A DNA stretch of 64,000 nt from UBA6059 sp964351595 (GTDB lineage Bacteria > Bacteroidota > Bacteroidia > Cytophagales > Cyclobacteriaceae), in contig CAYGOT010000001.1 in assembly GCA_964351595.1 (NCBI GenBank), forward strand, positions 1-64,000, in the 5' to 3' direction. The notes under the pieces were generated by a model that was given only the letters and a program-made list of their open reading frames with translations, searched no databases and was not told where the DNA came from. The translations under genes and the position numbers were made by a program. Of this stretch, positions 23,944 to 33,663 are shown one piece after another (the stretch's first letter is position 1; each line of letters begins with the position of its first letter).

Positions 23944-26801
23944 ACGGATCATTCTTAGGTGATGTAGCGGCACGATTACTCAGGCATGCTGACGAGTTGG
24001 CCAACTATCAGATGGTCTTCCCCAACCGTCGTGCGGGCCTATTCTTTCAAAAGGAGTTAGCACAAAAGGCTAAGCGCGCGCTTTGGTCACCGAAGGTGCT
24101 GAGCATGGAGGAGTTTGTCTACCAATACACCGACCTCCAGTTGGCCGATCCACTCAACCTGATTTTTGAGCTGTACAACTCATTCACCAAGGTGCAGCAG
24201 AGTGAGGAAGGCTTTGACCGTTTCTACTTCTGGGGTGATATGCTGCTCAAGGATTTTGAGGATGTCGATCAGTCGCTCGTCTCGCCCAGGCAGATATTCC
24301 AGGGTATCAAGTCGCAGAAGGAGTTGGACGAGACGTTCTACTTCCTCGATGAGGAGGATCGTCAGGCGATCCAGTCGTTCTGGGCCAGCTTCCTACCGGA
24401 ATCCAAGCCCGGTCAGCAGCAGTTTCTCAGGACCTGGAAGATCCTCTTGCCGGTCTATGAGGACTTTGTAGCCAAGATCGTCCAAAAGCGATGGGGCTAT
24501 CAGGGTCTGATCTATCGAAGGGTGGTCGACTCGATTCAGAATAAGACATTCCAGCCTAAACCAGACAAGGTGATCTTTGCCGGATTCAATGCTTTGACCC
24601 CTGCGGAGGAGGAGATCTTCAAGTATTTTGTTGGAGAAACGGGAGCGGAGGTCTACTGGGATGCCGATGACTATTATCTGACCGATCATGGTCAGGAGGC
24701 AGGCACTTATCTGCGCCAGTACCAGAAAGACCCCATATTAGGTAAGACCTTCGATGAGCGCTTTGCCTCAAGCTTCCAGACTGAGAAAAAGATTGAAGCG
24801 ATTGGGGTACCCCTGCAAGTGGCGCAAGCAAAAAATGCGGGGCTTTATCTCAAGGACCTGATCAATCAGTTTCCCGATAGGGGAGAAAAAACGGTGGTCG
24901 TGCTGCCGCAGGAGCAAATGCTGTTTCCGACACTGAGTTCTATGCCGGCGGAGATCGGCGAGCTCAATGTGACGATGGGTTATCCGCTGAAGGATACGCC
25001 GCTGTATAGTCTGCTGGAGAGCCTGATGCAGGTGCAGCAGGGGGTACGTCAGGCACATGATTTGAAGACGCTGTATTATTACAAGCCGCTGCTGGAGGTG
25101 CTGGGCCATCCGTATTTGCAGCAGTGGGGTAGCGACAAGATTGGCGACCTTACTGCGCGGATCAAGAAAGAGAATATCATACAGGTGCCGGAGGAGGAGA
25201 TAAGGGAGACTCAGGATGCTGTGCTGGCAGTGGTGTTCGGTGAGCGACCTACCGGAAAATCCATGGCGACTTATCTGGATAAGGTAGTGAAGCTGCTGTA
25301 CGAGCAGCTTGAGTCTGGGTTTGAACTGGAGCGTGAGTATTTCTTCCATTTTCATAAAGTGCTCACACGACTGGATGAGATACTGAGCCTTCAGACCTCA
25401 GAGGTGTCGGTAGACACATTCTCGAAGTTATTCCGGCAGGTGGCAAGGGCGGTGAAAATCCCATTCTCAGGTGAGCCGCTGAAGGGCTTGCAGATCATGG
25501 GTGTGTTGGAGACGCGTAACCTGGACTTTGAGAATGTCATCATCCTGAGCATGAATGAGGGTAGTTTCCCGGATACAGCCCAGAAGGGTAGCTTTATTCC
25601 CTTCAATATTCGTCGGGCCTTTGGGTTACCCACCTTCCAGCAGCAGGATGCGATCTACTCTTACCTGTTTTACCGCCTGATCCAGCGCGCTAAGAATGTC
25701 CGATTCTACTTTAATACCCAGGCGGAGTTTGGGCAGAGTGGGGAAGTGAGCAGGTTCGTACGACAACTGGAGATCGAGAGCCCACATGAGATACAGCACG
25801 ATGCTATTACCCAGCCGATCAAGCCAAGGACGGCCAAGGAAATTACCATCGCCAAAGATGATCAGGTGATGTCGCAGTTGGAGAAGTATAGTGGTGATGG
25901 CTGGTATGCATTTGCTCCCTCTGCCATCAATACTTACCTCGATTGTAGTCTGAAGTTCTACTATCGCTATGTGGCGAGGCTCTTTGAGGAAGACGAGGTG
26001 CAAGAGCAGCTGGATGCGGCGATGTTTGGTAACATCCTGCACAAGACGATGGAACTGCTCTATGAGGATGCGACCATTAAAAAGAAGCCAGCAGTCGTAG
26101 AGCCGACCGACTTCTTCAAGCTCAAGTCATCGGTAGATGAAGCCATCCGCATTGCCTTCCGGCATTACTACCATGTCAAGGAGGGTGGTAGGTTTGAAAT
26201 TGAAGGGCGCAACATAGTGATGGCAGCTCTGGTGAGGAAGTATGCACTTAAAGTACTCGAACACGATGAGGCTTATGCTCCTTTTGAAGTGGTAGCACTC
26301 GAAGGAGATGCTAAGCAAGGCTATAAGATGAAATTGCCGATTACAGTTGATGGTAAAACCTATGATGTCAATATCAAAGGGATCATCGATCGTATTGATC
26401 AGAAAGGTGATCAGGTACGGATCATCGACTATAAGTCCGGTGCGGATAGTAGGGAAGTGGGGTCACTAGCATCGTTACTTGATCCGGCTGACAAGCAGCG
26501 CAATAAGGCGGCTTTCCAACTTTTCTTTTATGCTCTGCTTTATCAACACAAGCATGGTGAGGAATTACCCATCGAGCTTGGATTATTCAATATTCGTGAG
26601 ATGTTTTTGGATGGGTTTAGTACTAAGCTCTCATGGAAGGGTGGGGGCACAATCAGTGATATGCGGACTTATCTGCCGGAGTATCGTGAGCAGTTGACAG
26701 GGCTCTTGGCGGAAATATATGATAAGGAAGTGCCTTTTACCCAGACCGATGATTTAAGGACTTGTGGGTATTGTCCTTATAAGGATATTTGTCAGCGGTA
26801 G
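23940..26801 (+). CDS. addB: AddB-type PD-(D/E)XK exonuclease subunit with iron-sulfur staple
   Basis: A 953-residue partner of the helicase. Its N-terminus (YQMVFPNRRAGLFFQKEL) resembles an inactivated helicase fold with no Walker A. The C-terminal nuclease has Asp817, Asp830 and Lys832 (IIDYKSG). Four cysteines fit the AddB iron-sulfur staple: Cys669 in TYLDCSLKFYYRY and Cys942, Cys945 and Cys951 in TCGYCPYKDICQR at the extreme C-terminus. With the nuclease domain of AddA this gives two nucleases, one per DNA strand. It is coupled to addA by an ATGA overlap. Confidence 0.88.
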   Translation: MNGSFLGDVAARLLRHADELANYQMVFPNRRAGLFFQKELAQKAKRALWSPKVLSMEEFVYQYTDLQLADPLNLIFELYNSFTKVQQSEEGFDRFYFWGDMLLKDFEDVDQSLVSPRQIFQGIKSQKELDETFYFLDEEDRQAIQSFWASFLPESKPGQQQFLRTWKILLPVYEDFVAKIVQKRWGYQGLIYRRVVDSIQNKTFQPKPDKVIFAGFNALTPAEEEIFKYFVGETGAEVYWDADDYYLTDHGQEAGTYLRQYQKDPILGKTFDERFASSFQTEKKIEAIGVPLQVAQAKNAGLYLKDLINQFPDRGEKTVVVLPQEQMLFPTLSSMPAEIGELNVTMGYPLKDTPLYSLLESLMQVQQGVRQAHDLKTLYYYKPLLEVLGHPYLQQWGSDKIGDLTARIKKENIIQVPEEEIRETQDAVLAVVFGERPTGKSMATYLDKVVKLLYEQLESGFELEREYFFHFHKVLTRLDEILSLQTSEVSVDTFSKLFRQVARAVKIPFSGEPLKGLQIMGVLETRNLDFENVIILSMNEGSFPDTAQKGSFIPFNIRRAFGLPTFQQQDAIYSYLFYRLIQRAKNVRFYFNTQAEFGQSGEVSRFVRQLEIESPHEIQHDAITQPIKPRTAKEITIAKDDQVMSQLEKYSGDGWYAFAPSAINTYLDCSLKFYYRYVARLFEEDEVQEQLDAAMFGNILHKTMELLYEDATIKKKPAVVEPTDFFKLKSSVDEAIRIAFRHYYHVKEGGRFEIEGRNIVMAALVRKYALKVLEHDEAYAPFEVVALEGDAKQGYKMKLPITVDGKTYDVNIKGIIDRIDQKGDQVRIIDYKSGADSREVGSLASLLDPADKQRNKAAFQLFFYALLYQHKHGEELPIELGLFNIREMFLDGFSTKLSWKGGGTISDMRTYLPEYREQLTGLLAEIYDKEVPFTQTDDLRTCGYCPYKDICQR

Positions 26802-26818
26802 TGGAGAATTTCCAAGGA

Positions 26819-27160
26819 CTAGTTCTGGCCTTTAATTTGAAGTATATCCTGTTTCAACTTTGGAATGTCCTTGTGGAGTATTCCCCAAATAATTTCATCG
26901 TCTACTGAGTCATATGAATGAATAATGAGATTTCTCAATCCAATAATTCTATTTCTGCCTTGAATGTTAATCGATGGATCTAGTTTTTTAACCTTGTTTA
27001 CAGCTTCTCCAATGATCTCAAGCTGTCGTTCAACCGCTCTTTTTGCAATTTGATCTTTACTGAATTGGAGATAATCATTACCTGTCCTCTCAAGTACTGA
27101 TTCTATTTCTCCAATAATGCTTTCAATATCCAATAGATATTTCAGCACTTTGCTATTCAT
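26819..27160 (-). CDS. hepT: HepT-like toxin (DUF86, HEPN RNase family)
   Basis: A 113-residue HEPN-fold protein. The R-x4-H-x-Y motif is intact: Arg76, His81 and Tyr83 in RNLIIHSY. In this family the toxin acts as a ribonuclease or is itself silenced by the partner, which adds AMP to the motif Tyr. It overlaps the nucleotidyltransferase gene by four bases, the normal type VII arrangement with antitoxin first. It converges on addB, with only 17 bases between stops. Confidence 0.88.
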   Translation of the reverse strand: MNSKVLKYLLDIESIIGEIESVLERTGNDYLQFSKDQIAKRAVERQLEIIGEAVNKVKKLDPSINIQGRNRIIGLRNLIIHSYDSVDDEIIWGILHKDIPKLKQDILQIKGQN

Positions 27161-27477
27161 AGGAGAGGAATTTTGGTTCGTTCTATTTCCTTTTTCAGGA
27201 TAGGATTTTTGACCGATTTTTCCGTGACAAGGTCAATGTCTTTATTAAGGAGCAGAGCTAATTCTTCCTGAAGTTCAAAGTAATGGTCAGCATAATCCAG
27301 CAAGGGTATACCGTCAGAAAAACGGACCAAAAAATCAATATCACTTTTTTCATGGTTCTCCCCTGTTGCGGCAGAACCAAAAAGTGATAAGGCATCCACT
27401 TGATGGAGCTGACACAGTTTCCTGACTTCTTCTATCTTTTCTCGTATCACCGAATACATAAAGTAAAGATAGCTCAT
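27157..27477 (-). CDS. mntA: MntA-like minimal nucleotidyltransferase antitoxin
   Basis: A 106-residue MNT-domain protein. The catalytic G-S-x10-D-x-D motif is complete (Gly34, Ser35, Asp46, Asp48 in LFGSAATGE...SDIDFLV) and a third acidic residue is Asp82 (KDIDLV). It should neutralise HepT by AMPylating its motif tyrosine. An internal Met at residue 7 could be the real start. It is the first gene of the toxin-antitoxin pair. Confidence 0.88.
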   Translation of the reverse strand: MSYLYFMYSVIREKIEEVRKLCQLHQVDALSLFGSAATGENHEKSDIDFLVRFSDGIPLLDYADHYFELQEELALLLNKDIDLVTEKSVKNPILKKEIERTKIPLL

Positions 27478-27527
27478 GTTGATGAAATCCTATTTGCTGC
27501 GAGCTATCTCCAAGTCAGGAGAACTAT

Positions 27528-27550
27528 CCCAAGGTCTGTAGCACACAGAA
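27528..27550. repeat. Single copy of the GGTCTGTGGCACACAGACC repeat family
   Basis: CCCAAGGTCTGTAGCACACAGAA matches the element at 54847-54868 with two changes. Here it lies between the toxin-antitoxin pair and the trxA terminator. See the double copy at 54850. Confidence 0.6.
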
Positions 27551-27570
27551 TATGAAGGTGGTGAAAGATC

Positions 27571-27605
27571 AAAACGCAAAAAGCCCCGTCTTGCCACGAG
27601 GCTTT
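27571..27605 (-). terminator. Rho-independent terminator of trxA
   Basis: AAAGCC (27580-27585) pairs with GGCTTT (27600-27605), extended by CGT/ACG. On the minus strand the stem is followed by TTTTTGCGTTTT. It lies about 25 bases after the trxA stop. Confidence 0.8.
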
Positions 27606-27630
27606 GAATATCTATGATGAAAAATCAGGC

Positions 27631-27954
27631 TTATGCCATCTGTGCATCCAGCTTCTGAGCCAGGACGTTCTTTGGCACTGCGCCAATTTGCTTGTCTACT
27701 ACTTCTCCATTTTTGAATACCAATAGTGTTGGGATACTTCTGATTCCAAACTTTGCTGATACTTCAGGATTGGTGTCTACATCTACTTTACCGATGACAG
27801 CTTTTCCTTCATAGTCGCCTGCGAGCTCCTCTACGATAGGTCCGATCATCTTACAGGGTCCGCACCATTCTGCCCAAAAATCAACCAATACTGGGTGATC
27901 GCTTTTCAATACATCCTCAAAGTTGTTGTCAGTAATTTCTAGTGGTTTAGCCAT
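27631..27954 (-). CDS. trxA: Thioredoxin
   Basis: A canonical 107-residue cytoplasmic thioredoxin, the general disulfide reductant. The redox motif WCGPCK places Cys31 and Cys34, and the cis-proline loop RSIPTLLVFKNG is present. Single gene with its own terminator. An upstream run of about 130 bases separates it from dnaE on the same strand. Confidence 0.96.
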   Translation of the reverse strand: MAKPLEITDNNFEDVLKSDHPVLVDFWAEWCGPCKMIGPIVEELAGDYEGKAVIGKVDVDTNPEVSAKFGIRSIPTLLVFKNGEVVDKQIGAVPKNVLAQKLDAQMA

Positions 27955-28085
27955 TATTTTTTGCCTTAAATATTAATTCTAATTGTACTTCAGATTGATC
28001 AACGAAGGTAGAGATTTTTTTGTTCGCGGTTCTTCATATTAATGTTCTTTCATATGTAATCGTACTGACAAAGAGGGGGTATCCA

Positions 28086-31000
28086 TCAGTTGATTACGCG
28101 ATAACTGACCTCTTCCATGCTTGCTAACTTATCCATCAGCTCATTGGACGGATTAATTCTGGCCTTTCGCGATAGCAAGTCCAGTTGCACAGGGGCACCC
28201 TCAAAATCGCTAAGAATATTGAGCCGCAGCAGGCAGTTGCCAGGATTCTCTTCCGTAAGGTTCGTGAGCTCATCGACGAAACTGGGACTGACATCATTGA
28301 GATGCATTCTCAGCTCAATGCCCTTGGTCATCTTCTCGCGTACCTCGCCAAGCAGCTCCATATCATCGATGCTAAACTCAAACTCATTCTCGCGCTTCCA
28401 TCGTGGCTTGACGGTTCCTTTGAGATAGAGGAACCAGCCCGTCTCGAGGTATTGTTTGAAGTTGACGTACTTATCAGAAAACAGGAAGAACTCCATAGAA
28501 TCATCATAGTCCTCCAGCGTCATAACCCCATAAGGCTTGCCGGTCTTCGTGATCCGGTGTGACACAGCAGTTACTACACCACCTACCGTAATGCGCCCCT
28601 TACTTCTGAGGCTATCGAGATCTTTGAGCTGTTTGACCGAAGTATTGCAGAGGTGCTGAATCTCAAACTTATACTGATCCAATGGGTGACCGGTGATGTA
28701 TAAGCCCACAACTTCCTTCTCGATGTTGAGCATCTCGATCTTACCGTACGGCTCGACCGGAGTGATCTTAGGTGCAGGTATAGCCATGCCGGACTCTCCA
28801 CCAAAGAGCGACGATTGCGCACTTTCGGCTTCCAGCTGCATCTTGTTGGCATACTTAATGGCCTTCTCGATCAGGCTTGCTTCACCCTCGTCATTGGCGA
28901 TGTACTGCCTGCGATGTACTCCTTCGAAGCAGTCAAATGCTCCTGACATGGCAAGCGCTTCAAAGGTCTTTTTGTTGACCGCTCTCAAATTGACTCGCAT
29001 TGAGAAGTCAAAAATGTCTTTGTATAGGCCGTTTTCATCACGCTCTCGGATGATTTCGGATACAGCAGATTCACCAGTACCCTTAATGGCACCCAACCCA
29101 AAGCGGATTTCACCAGCCTTATTCACTTTGAAGAAGATACCCGATTCGTTGACGTGTGGTCCGAGTACTTTGATCCCTTGATTGCGGCACTCCTCCATGA
29201 AGAAAGTCACCTTCTCAATATTGCTCTGGTTGTGCGTAAGCACAGCCGCCATGTACTCGGCAGGGTAGTTGGCCTTGAGGTAGGCGGTATGGTAGGCGAC
29301 TACCGAGTAGCAGGTCGAGTGGGACTTATTGAAGGCATAGGCAGCAAACGCCTCCCAGTCCTTCCAGATTTTCTCTAGCTTTTCTTCATCGTGACCTTTC
29401 TCTTTGGCCTGACCAATGAACTGCGGCTTCATCTTATCCAGTACAGCCCGCTGCTTTTTACCCATCGCCTTACGAAGGACATCCGCCTCACCTTTGGTAA
29501 AGCCGGCCAGTTTTTGCGATAGCAACATCACTTGCTCTTGGTAGACGGTGATGCCATAGGTTTCCGATAGGAACTCCTCCATATCCGGCAGATCATAAGT
29601 GATCTGCTCACGCCCATGCTTACGCTCAATGAAGTTAGGGATGTACTCCATCGGACCGGGACGATAGAGGGCGTTCATGGCAATCAGGTCACCAAACCGG
29701 TCAGGTTTCAGCGCGCGGAGGTGCTTTTGCATGCCCGGAGACTCAAACTGAAAAGTACCGTTGGTATGGCCCATTTGATAGAGCTCATAGGTCTTCTGAT
29801 CGTCCAGTGGAATCTCATCAGGATCAAGCTGGATGCCATGTCGCTCTTGGATCAGGATGATGGCCGTCTTGATGATGGATAGTGTTTTAAGACCCAGAAA
29901 GTCCATTTTGAGCATACCCGCATCTTCGACCACACTGTTGTCAAACTGCGTGATGAGTAGGTCGGCATCCTTGGAGGTAGCTACAGGTACGTACTTGGTA
30001 AGGTCATCAGGGGAGATGATCACACCGCAGGCATGCGTGCCGGTATTCCTAACGGAACCTTCCAGGACGGTGGCCTGGTTGAGCACTTTGGCTTCCAGGT
30101 TGCTGCCCTTGCTGATCGCGACCAATTCCTTGATTTCCTTAAATGCCTTTGTCAGCGTAGTGCCGGGTCGTTCAGGCACCAGTTTCGCGATAGCGTCAGT
30201 ATCCGAAAGGGGTAGCTCCAGCACTCTGCCAGCGTCGCGAATGGATGATTTGGCGGCCATGGTGCCATAGGTGATGATTTGGGCTACCTGATTGTAACCG
30301 TACTTGTCAATCACGTAACGAATTACTTTATCGCGTCCTTCATCATCAAAATCGATATCAATATCAGGAAGGGAGATCCTGTCGGGGTTGAGAAATCTCT
30401 CAAACAGAAGATCGTAAGCGATAGGATCGACATTGGTGATGCCTATGCAATAGGCCACTGCTGATCCGGCAGCAGACCCACGCCCCGGACCTACGGCCAC
30501 CCCCATCTTGCGGGCTTCATTGGTGAAATCCTGCACAATGAGGAAGTATCCGGGATAGCCGGTGTTCTCAATTGTAGCCAACTCGAAATCCAGCCTTTCT
30601 CTGATTTCATCGGTGATTTCAGGATATCGCTTCTTGGCGCCTTCGTAGGTCAGGTGCCTGAGGTAGGCGTTTTCACCTCGTTTGCCTTCATCTTCCTTAT
30701 CCAGTGGATCTATAAACTCCTCCGGAATATCATACTTTGGTAGAAGCACGGGTCTGGCTAGTTGGTAGCTTTCTATTTTGCTGACCAATTCTTCAAGGTT
30801 GATGATCGCCTCGGGAATGTCAGCAAACAGCTTCTTCATCTCTTCCTGGGATCGGAAGTAAAATTGGTCATTGGGGAATCCATAGCGGAAACCTCTACCT
30901 CGGCCTATTGGCGTGCTTTGATACTCTCCTTCCTTGACGCAGAGGAGCACGTCATGCGCTGTGCTATCTTCTTGATTGAGGTAGTAGACATCATTAGCAG

Positions 31001-32315
31001 CAATGCATTTCACATCATACTTTTTGGCGAAGGATAGTAGTACCTCATTGACGTGATCTTCCTCTTCCATCCCATGACGAATCAGCTCGACATAGAAGTC
31101 GTCTTTAAAAAGCTCATGCCACCATTGGAAGGCTTCCTCAGCCTGGGTCTCACCCACGTTGAGGATGAGGTTGGGTATCTCCCCTGAAAGACTTCCCGTG
31201 AGTGCGATCAGATCTTCATGGTAAGTCTGGATAAGCTCCTTATCAATCCTTGGGTAATTACCATAGAGGCCCTCGATATAGCCCATTGAGCTGAGCTTGG
31301 CCAGGTTGTGATAGCCATTCTTGTTCTTGGCAATCAACACCTGGTTGAATCGCTTATCTGGGTTGTCCTTGGTAAACTTTAGCTTCTGGCGTTCCTCCGC
31401 TACGAAAAACTCGCAACCTACAATGGCTTTTATTTCGTTCTTGGCTGCTTCTGCTACAAATTGAAAAGCACCAAACATGTTGCCCAGGTCGGTCAATGCC
31501 ACCGCTGGCATATTGTACTCCTTTGCCTTAGCAACCAGTCCTTTGACATTTGGTACGGCCTGTAAGACTGAGTACTGTGAATGTACATGGAGGTGCACAA
31601 ATGGAGAGGTTAGATCTTCTACATCTACCTTTGCTTCTCCGGTACCAACACTTGATTTGTCTTGCTGTTGTGCAAAATTGGCCAAGTCAAGATCAGGTTC
31701 CTCATATTTGATGTCCTTGTAGGGAGTATCATCAAATGGCTTGACCACCTGCTCTGTGATGAGGCCAAAGAAGCATTTGGTTGTTGCGGCTACATCGTAG
31801 GCCGCATCGTGCGCATCGCCAAACCCCACGCCAAACAGCTTTTCATGCAACTCGATGAGCTTAGGTGACTTCATACGTCCACCAGGACCTCCCGGAAGCT
31901 GACAGAACTCTATAGATACTTCAGCTGTGTCTACTGTTGGCTTTTCCAAAAGAGGCGAGCTTACCTCTCCACGAATGAGCTCAGCACCGACGATATTATT
32001 ATCAAACTCTATATTATGGCCTATTACCCAATCGGCCTTCTCAACAGCTGCTGTGAACTTTTCGAGTACCTCTTTAAGATCATGCCCCTCCTTCAGTGCA
32101 CGCTCGGTAGAGATACCGTGTATTTTTTGGGAGTTAAAGGGGATTGTGAAGCCATCCGGCTTTACAATGAGGTTATTGTTTTCTAGTAACTCGCCTTTTG
32201 AACCATGAAGCTGCCAGGCTATCTGGACCATTCTAGGCCAATTGTCCAGGTCTGTGACAGGGGCTGAATAGTTGTGAGGTAGACCGGTGGTCTCGGTATC
32301 AAAGATCAGGTACAT
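28086..32315 (-). CDS. dnaE: DNA polymerase III alpha subunit with fused N-terminal DEDDh proofreading exonuclease
   Basis: A 1409-residue replicative polymerase. Residues 1-190 form a DnaQ-type exonuclease with Asp6 and Glu8 (FDTETTG), Asp105 (GHNIEFDNN), His169 and Asp174 (AHDAAYD). A linker leads to the PHP domain at about 238 (HLHVHSQYS), then the palm with LPDIDIDFDDEG near residue 650, and an OB fold in the last 250 residues (RITVGGVVTAVSHRITKTG). The PHP domain has lost metal ligands: TDLGNM (Leu277) replaces the usual TDHGN, and YSVLQA replaces YSxLDG. Proofreading therefore probably rests on the fused domain. Confidence 0.95.
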   Translation of the reverse strand: MYLIFDTETTGLPHNYSAPVTDLDNWPRMVQIAWQLHGSKGELLENNNLIVKPDGFTIPFNSQKIHGISTERALKEGHDLKEVLEKFTAAVEKADWVIGHNIEFDNNIVGAELIRGEVSSPLLEKPTVDTAEVSIEFCQLPGGPGGRMKSPKLIELHEKLFGVGFGDAHDAAYDVAATTKCFFGLITEQVVKPFDDTPYKDIKYEEPDLDLANFAQQQDKSSVGTGEAKVDVEDLTSPFVHLHVHSQYSVLQAVPNVKGLVAKAKEYNMPAVALTDLGNMFGAFQFVAEAAKNEIKAIVGCEFFVAEERQKLKFTKDNPDKRFNQVLIAKNKNGYHNLAKLSSMGYIEGLYGNYPRIDKELIQTYHEDLIALTGSLSGEIPNLILNVGETQAEEAFQWWHELFKDDFYVELIRHGMEEEDHVNEVLLSFAKKYDVKCIAANDVYYLNQEDSTAHDVLLCVKEGEYQSTPIGRGRGFRYGFPNDQFYFRSQEEMKKLFADIPEAIINLEELVSKIESYQLARPVLLPKYDIPEEFIDPLDKEDEGKRGENAYLRHLTYEGAKKRYPEITDEIRERLDFELATIENTGYPGYFLIVQDFTNEARKMGVAVGPGRGSAAGSAVAYCIGITNVDPIAYDLLFERFLNPDRISLPDIDIDFDDEGRDKVIRYVIDKYGYNQVAQIITYGTMAAKSSIRDAGRVLELPLSDTDAIAKLVPERPGTTLTKAFKEIKELVAISKGSNLEAKVLNQATVLEGSVRNTGTHACGVIISPDDLTKYVPVATSKDADLLITQFDNSVVEDAGMLKMDFLGLKTLSIIKTAIILIQERHGIQLDPDEIPLDDQKTYELYQMGHTNGTFQFESPGMQKHLRALKPDRFGDLIAMNALYRPGPMEYIPNFIERKHGREQITYDLPDMEEFLSETYGITVYQEQVMLLSQKLAGFTKGEADVLRKAMGKKQRAVLDKMKPQFIGQAKEKGHDEEKLEKIWKDWEAFAAYAFNKSHSTCYSVVAYHTAYLKANYPAEYMAAVLTHNQSNIEKVTFFMEECRNQGIKVLGPHVNESGIFFKVNKAGEIRFGLGAIKGTGESAVSEIIRERDENGLYKDIFDFSMRVNLRAVNKKTFEALAMSGAFDCFEGVHRRQYIANDEGEASLIEKAIKYANKMQLEAESAQSSLFGGESGMAIPAPKITPVEPYGKIEMLNIEKEVVGLYITGHPLDQYKFEIQHLCNTSVKQLKDLDSLRSKGRITVGGVVTAVSHRITKTGKPYGVMTLEDYDDSMEFFLFSDKYVNFKQYLETGWFLYLKGTVKPRWKRENEFEFSIDDMELLGEVREKMTKGIELRMHLNDVSPSFVDELTNLTEENPGNCLLRLNILSDFEGAPVQLDLLSRKARINPSNELMDKLASMEEVSYRVIN

Positions 32316-32424
32316 AGAGCGGGATTAATTGCTAAGGCAATACTGATCGAATTTAAATAATTCGAAGGCTTGGTAGGAGACCCAGGCTCAAAAGTTATCC
32401 ACAGATTTGGTTGGATAAATACGT

Positions 32425-33048
32425 CTACCCAAAAGGTACGTAAATCACTTTTTTAGTTTCGAAGAAGGGATCATCGAAATAATCGGTCAGCTGATACTCG
32501 CTCCAGGGTCTTTTGACTTCTTTCATCTCTTCGGTCAAGTCACCACCCTTGAGGTACAGGATGCCGTTAGCAAGGTCATTATGTCCGTCGGGCTTTATTT
32601 TCTGGTGAACCCAATGAATGAAAGGCTTCATTCTGGTTACGGCACGACTCACCACAAAATCATAGGTACCTGCAACCTTTTCAGCGCGCTGATGGCTGGC
32701 AGTGAGGTTCTTAAGCCCTAACGCTGCGGCGACCTCATTGACCACTTTGATTTTTTTACCAATAGAATCGACCAGGTGAAACTTTGACTCGGGGAAAAGA
32801 ATGGCTAATGGAATACCCGGGAATCCTCCTCCCGTACCTACATCCAGGATGGTGGTGCCTGGCTTGAATTGAATGACTTTAGCTATACCCAGCGAATGGA
32901 GCACATGACGTGTATAGAGTTCGTCTATATCCTTTCGAGAAATGACATTGATCTGTGCATTCCATTCCTGGTAAAGAGGTAGGAGCTGCTCAAACTGATT
33001 GGTCTGATATTGCGATAGCTCTGGGAAATAAGAACTGATGATATCCAA
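32425..33048 (-). CDS. rsmG: 16S rRNA (guanine-527-N7) methyltransferase
   Basis: RsmG (GidB) methylates G527 of 16S rRNA. The 207-residue protein has the SAM-binding LDVGTGGGFPGIPLAILFP segment and the family's SRAVTRMKPFIHW region. The start lies just 6 bases after the sigma-factor stop on the same strand, so it is probably co-transcribed with that gene. Confidence 0.93.
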   Translation of the reverse strand: MDIISSYFPELSQYQTNQFEQLLPLYQEWNAQINVISRKDIDELYTRHVLHSLGIAKVIQFKPGTTILDVGTGGGFPGIPLAILFPESKFHLVDSIGKKIKVVNEVAAALGLKNLTASHQRAEKVAGTYDFVVSRAVTRMKPFIHWVHQKIKPDGHNDLANGILYLKGGDLTEEMKEVKRPWSEYQLTDYFDDPFFETKKVIYVPFG

Positions 33049-33054
33049 GCTGTG

Positions 33055-33663
33055 CTAGATATGCTGTTTCTTATCCTTGACTAATTCGTACATCAACTCT
33101 CGGGCACGATGGAGCTGCGCTTTGACCGTTCCAAGTGGTGCTTCTAGTTCAGTAGCAATCTCTTCATAAGACAGCTCATCGAAGTAGCGAAGCTTAACAA
33201 GTCGCTGGTACTTGGCTGGCAGCTTATCCACGAACATGCGAACGAGCTCTATCTTCTGATCTTTGATCGCAGATTGATCAGGTGTAAGGTTTTTATCCTC
33301 CACATCTATATTCACTGATTCCCCACTGTCATCCGTAAACGAGGTGTTGAGGCTCATGGTATCCAGCTTCTTCTTCCGAATAAAATCGATGGCATTGTTA
33401 GTGGCAATGCGGAAAAGCCAGGTCGAGAAGGTATAGTCTTTCTTGAATCTGTGGAGGTTCTTAAATGCTTTGGCGAATGCCTCAATGGTCAGATCCTCGG
33501 CATCATCAACATTGCGCACCATCTTGAGTATCATATGATAAACAGGCTTCTTATAGCGCTTCATCAAATCTGCATAAGCCTGCTGATCCCCGTGATCAAC
33601 AGCCAGATCGATCAGCTTAAAGTCTTTAAGCGCTTTTTCAGAAAAATTTCGTTCTAACTCCAT
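33055..33663 (-). CDS. ECF-type RNA polymerase sigma factor
   Basis: A 202-residue sigma-70 family protein of ECF layout. Region 2 is clear (DAEDLTIEAFAKAFKNLHRF, then FSTWLFRIATNNAIDFIRKKK), as is region 4 (LSYEEIATELEAPLGTVKAQLHRARELM). A linker of about 40 acidic residues separates them. No anti-sigma gene is adjacent; instead it overlaps a glycosyltransferase gene by 10 bases upstream and is followed by rsmG. The regulon is unknown. Confidence 0.9.
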   Translation of the reverse strand: MELERNFSEKALKDFKLIDLAVDHGDQQAYADLMKRYKKPVYHMILKMVRNVDDAEDLTIEAFAKAFKNLHRFKKDYTFSTWLFRIATNNAIDFIRKKKLDTMSLNTSFTDDSGESVNIDVEDKNLTPDQSAIKDQKIELVRMFVDKLPAKYQRLVKLRYFDELSYEEIATELEAPLGTVKAQLHRARELMYELVKDKKQHI

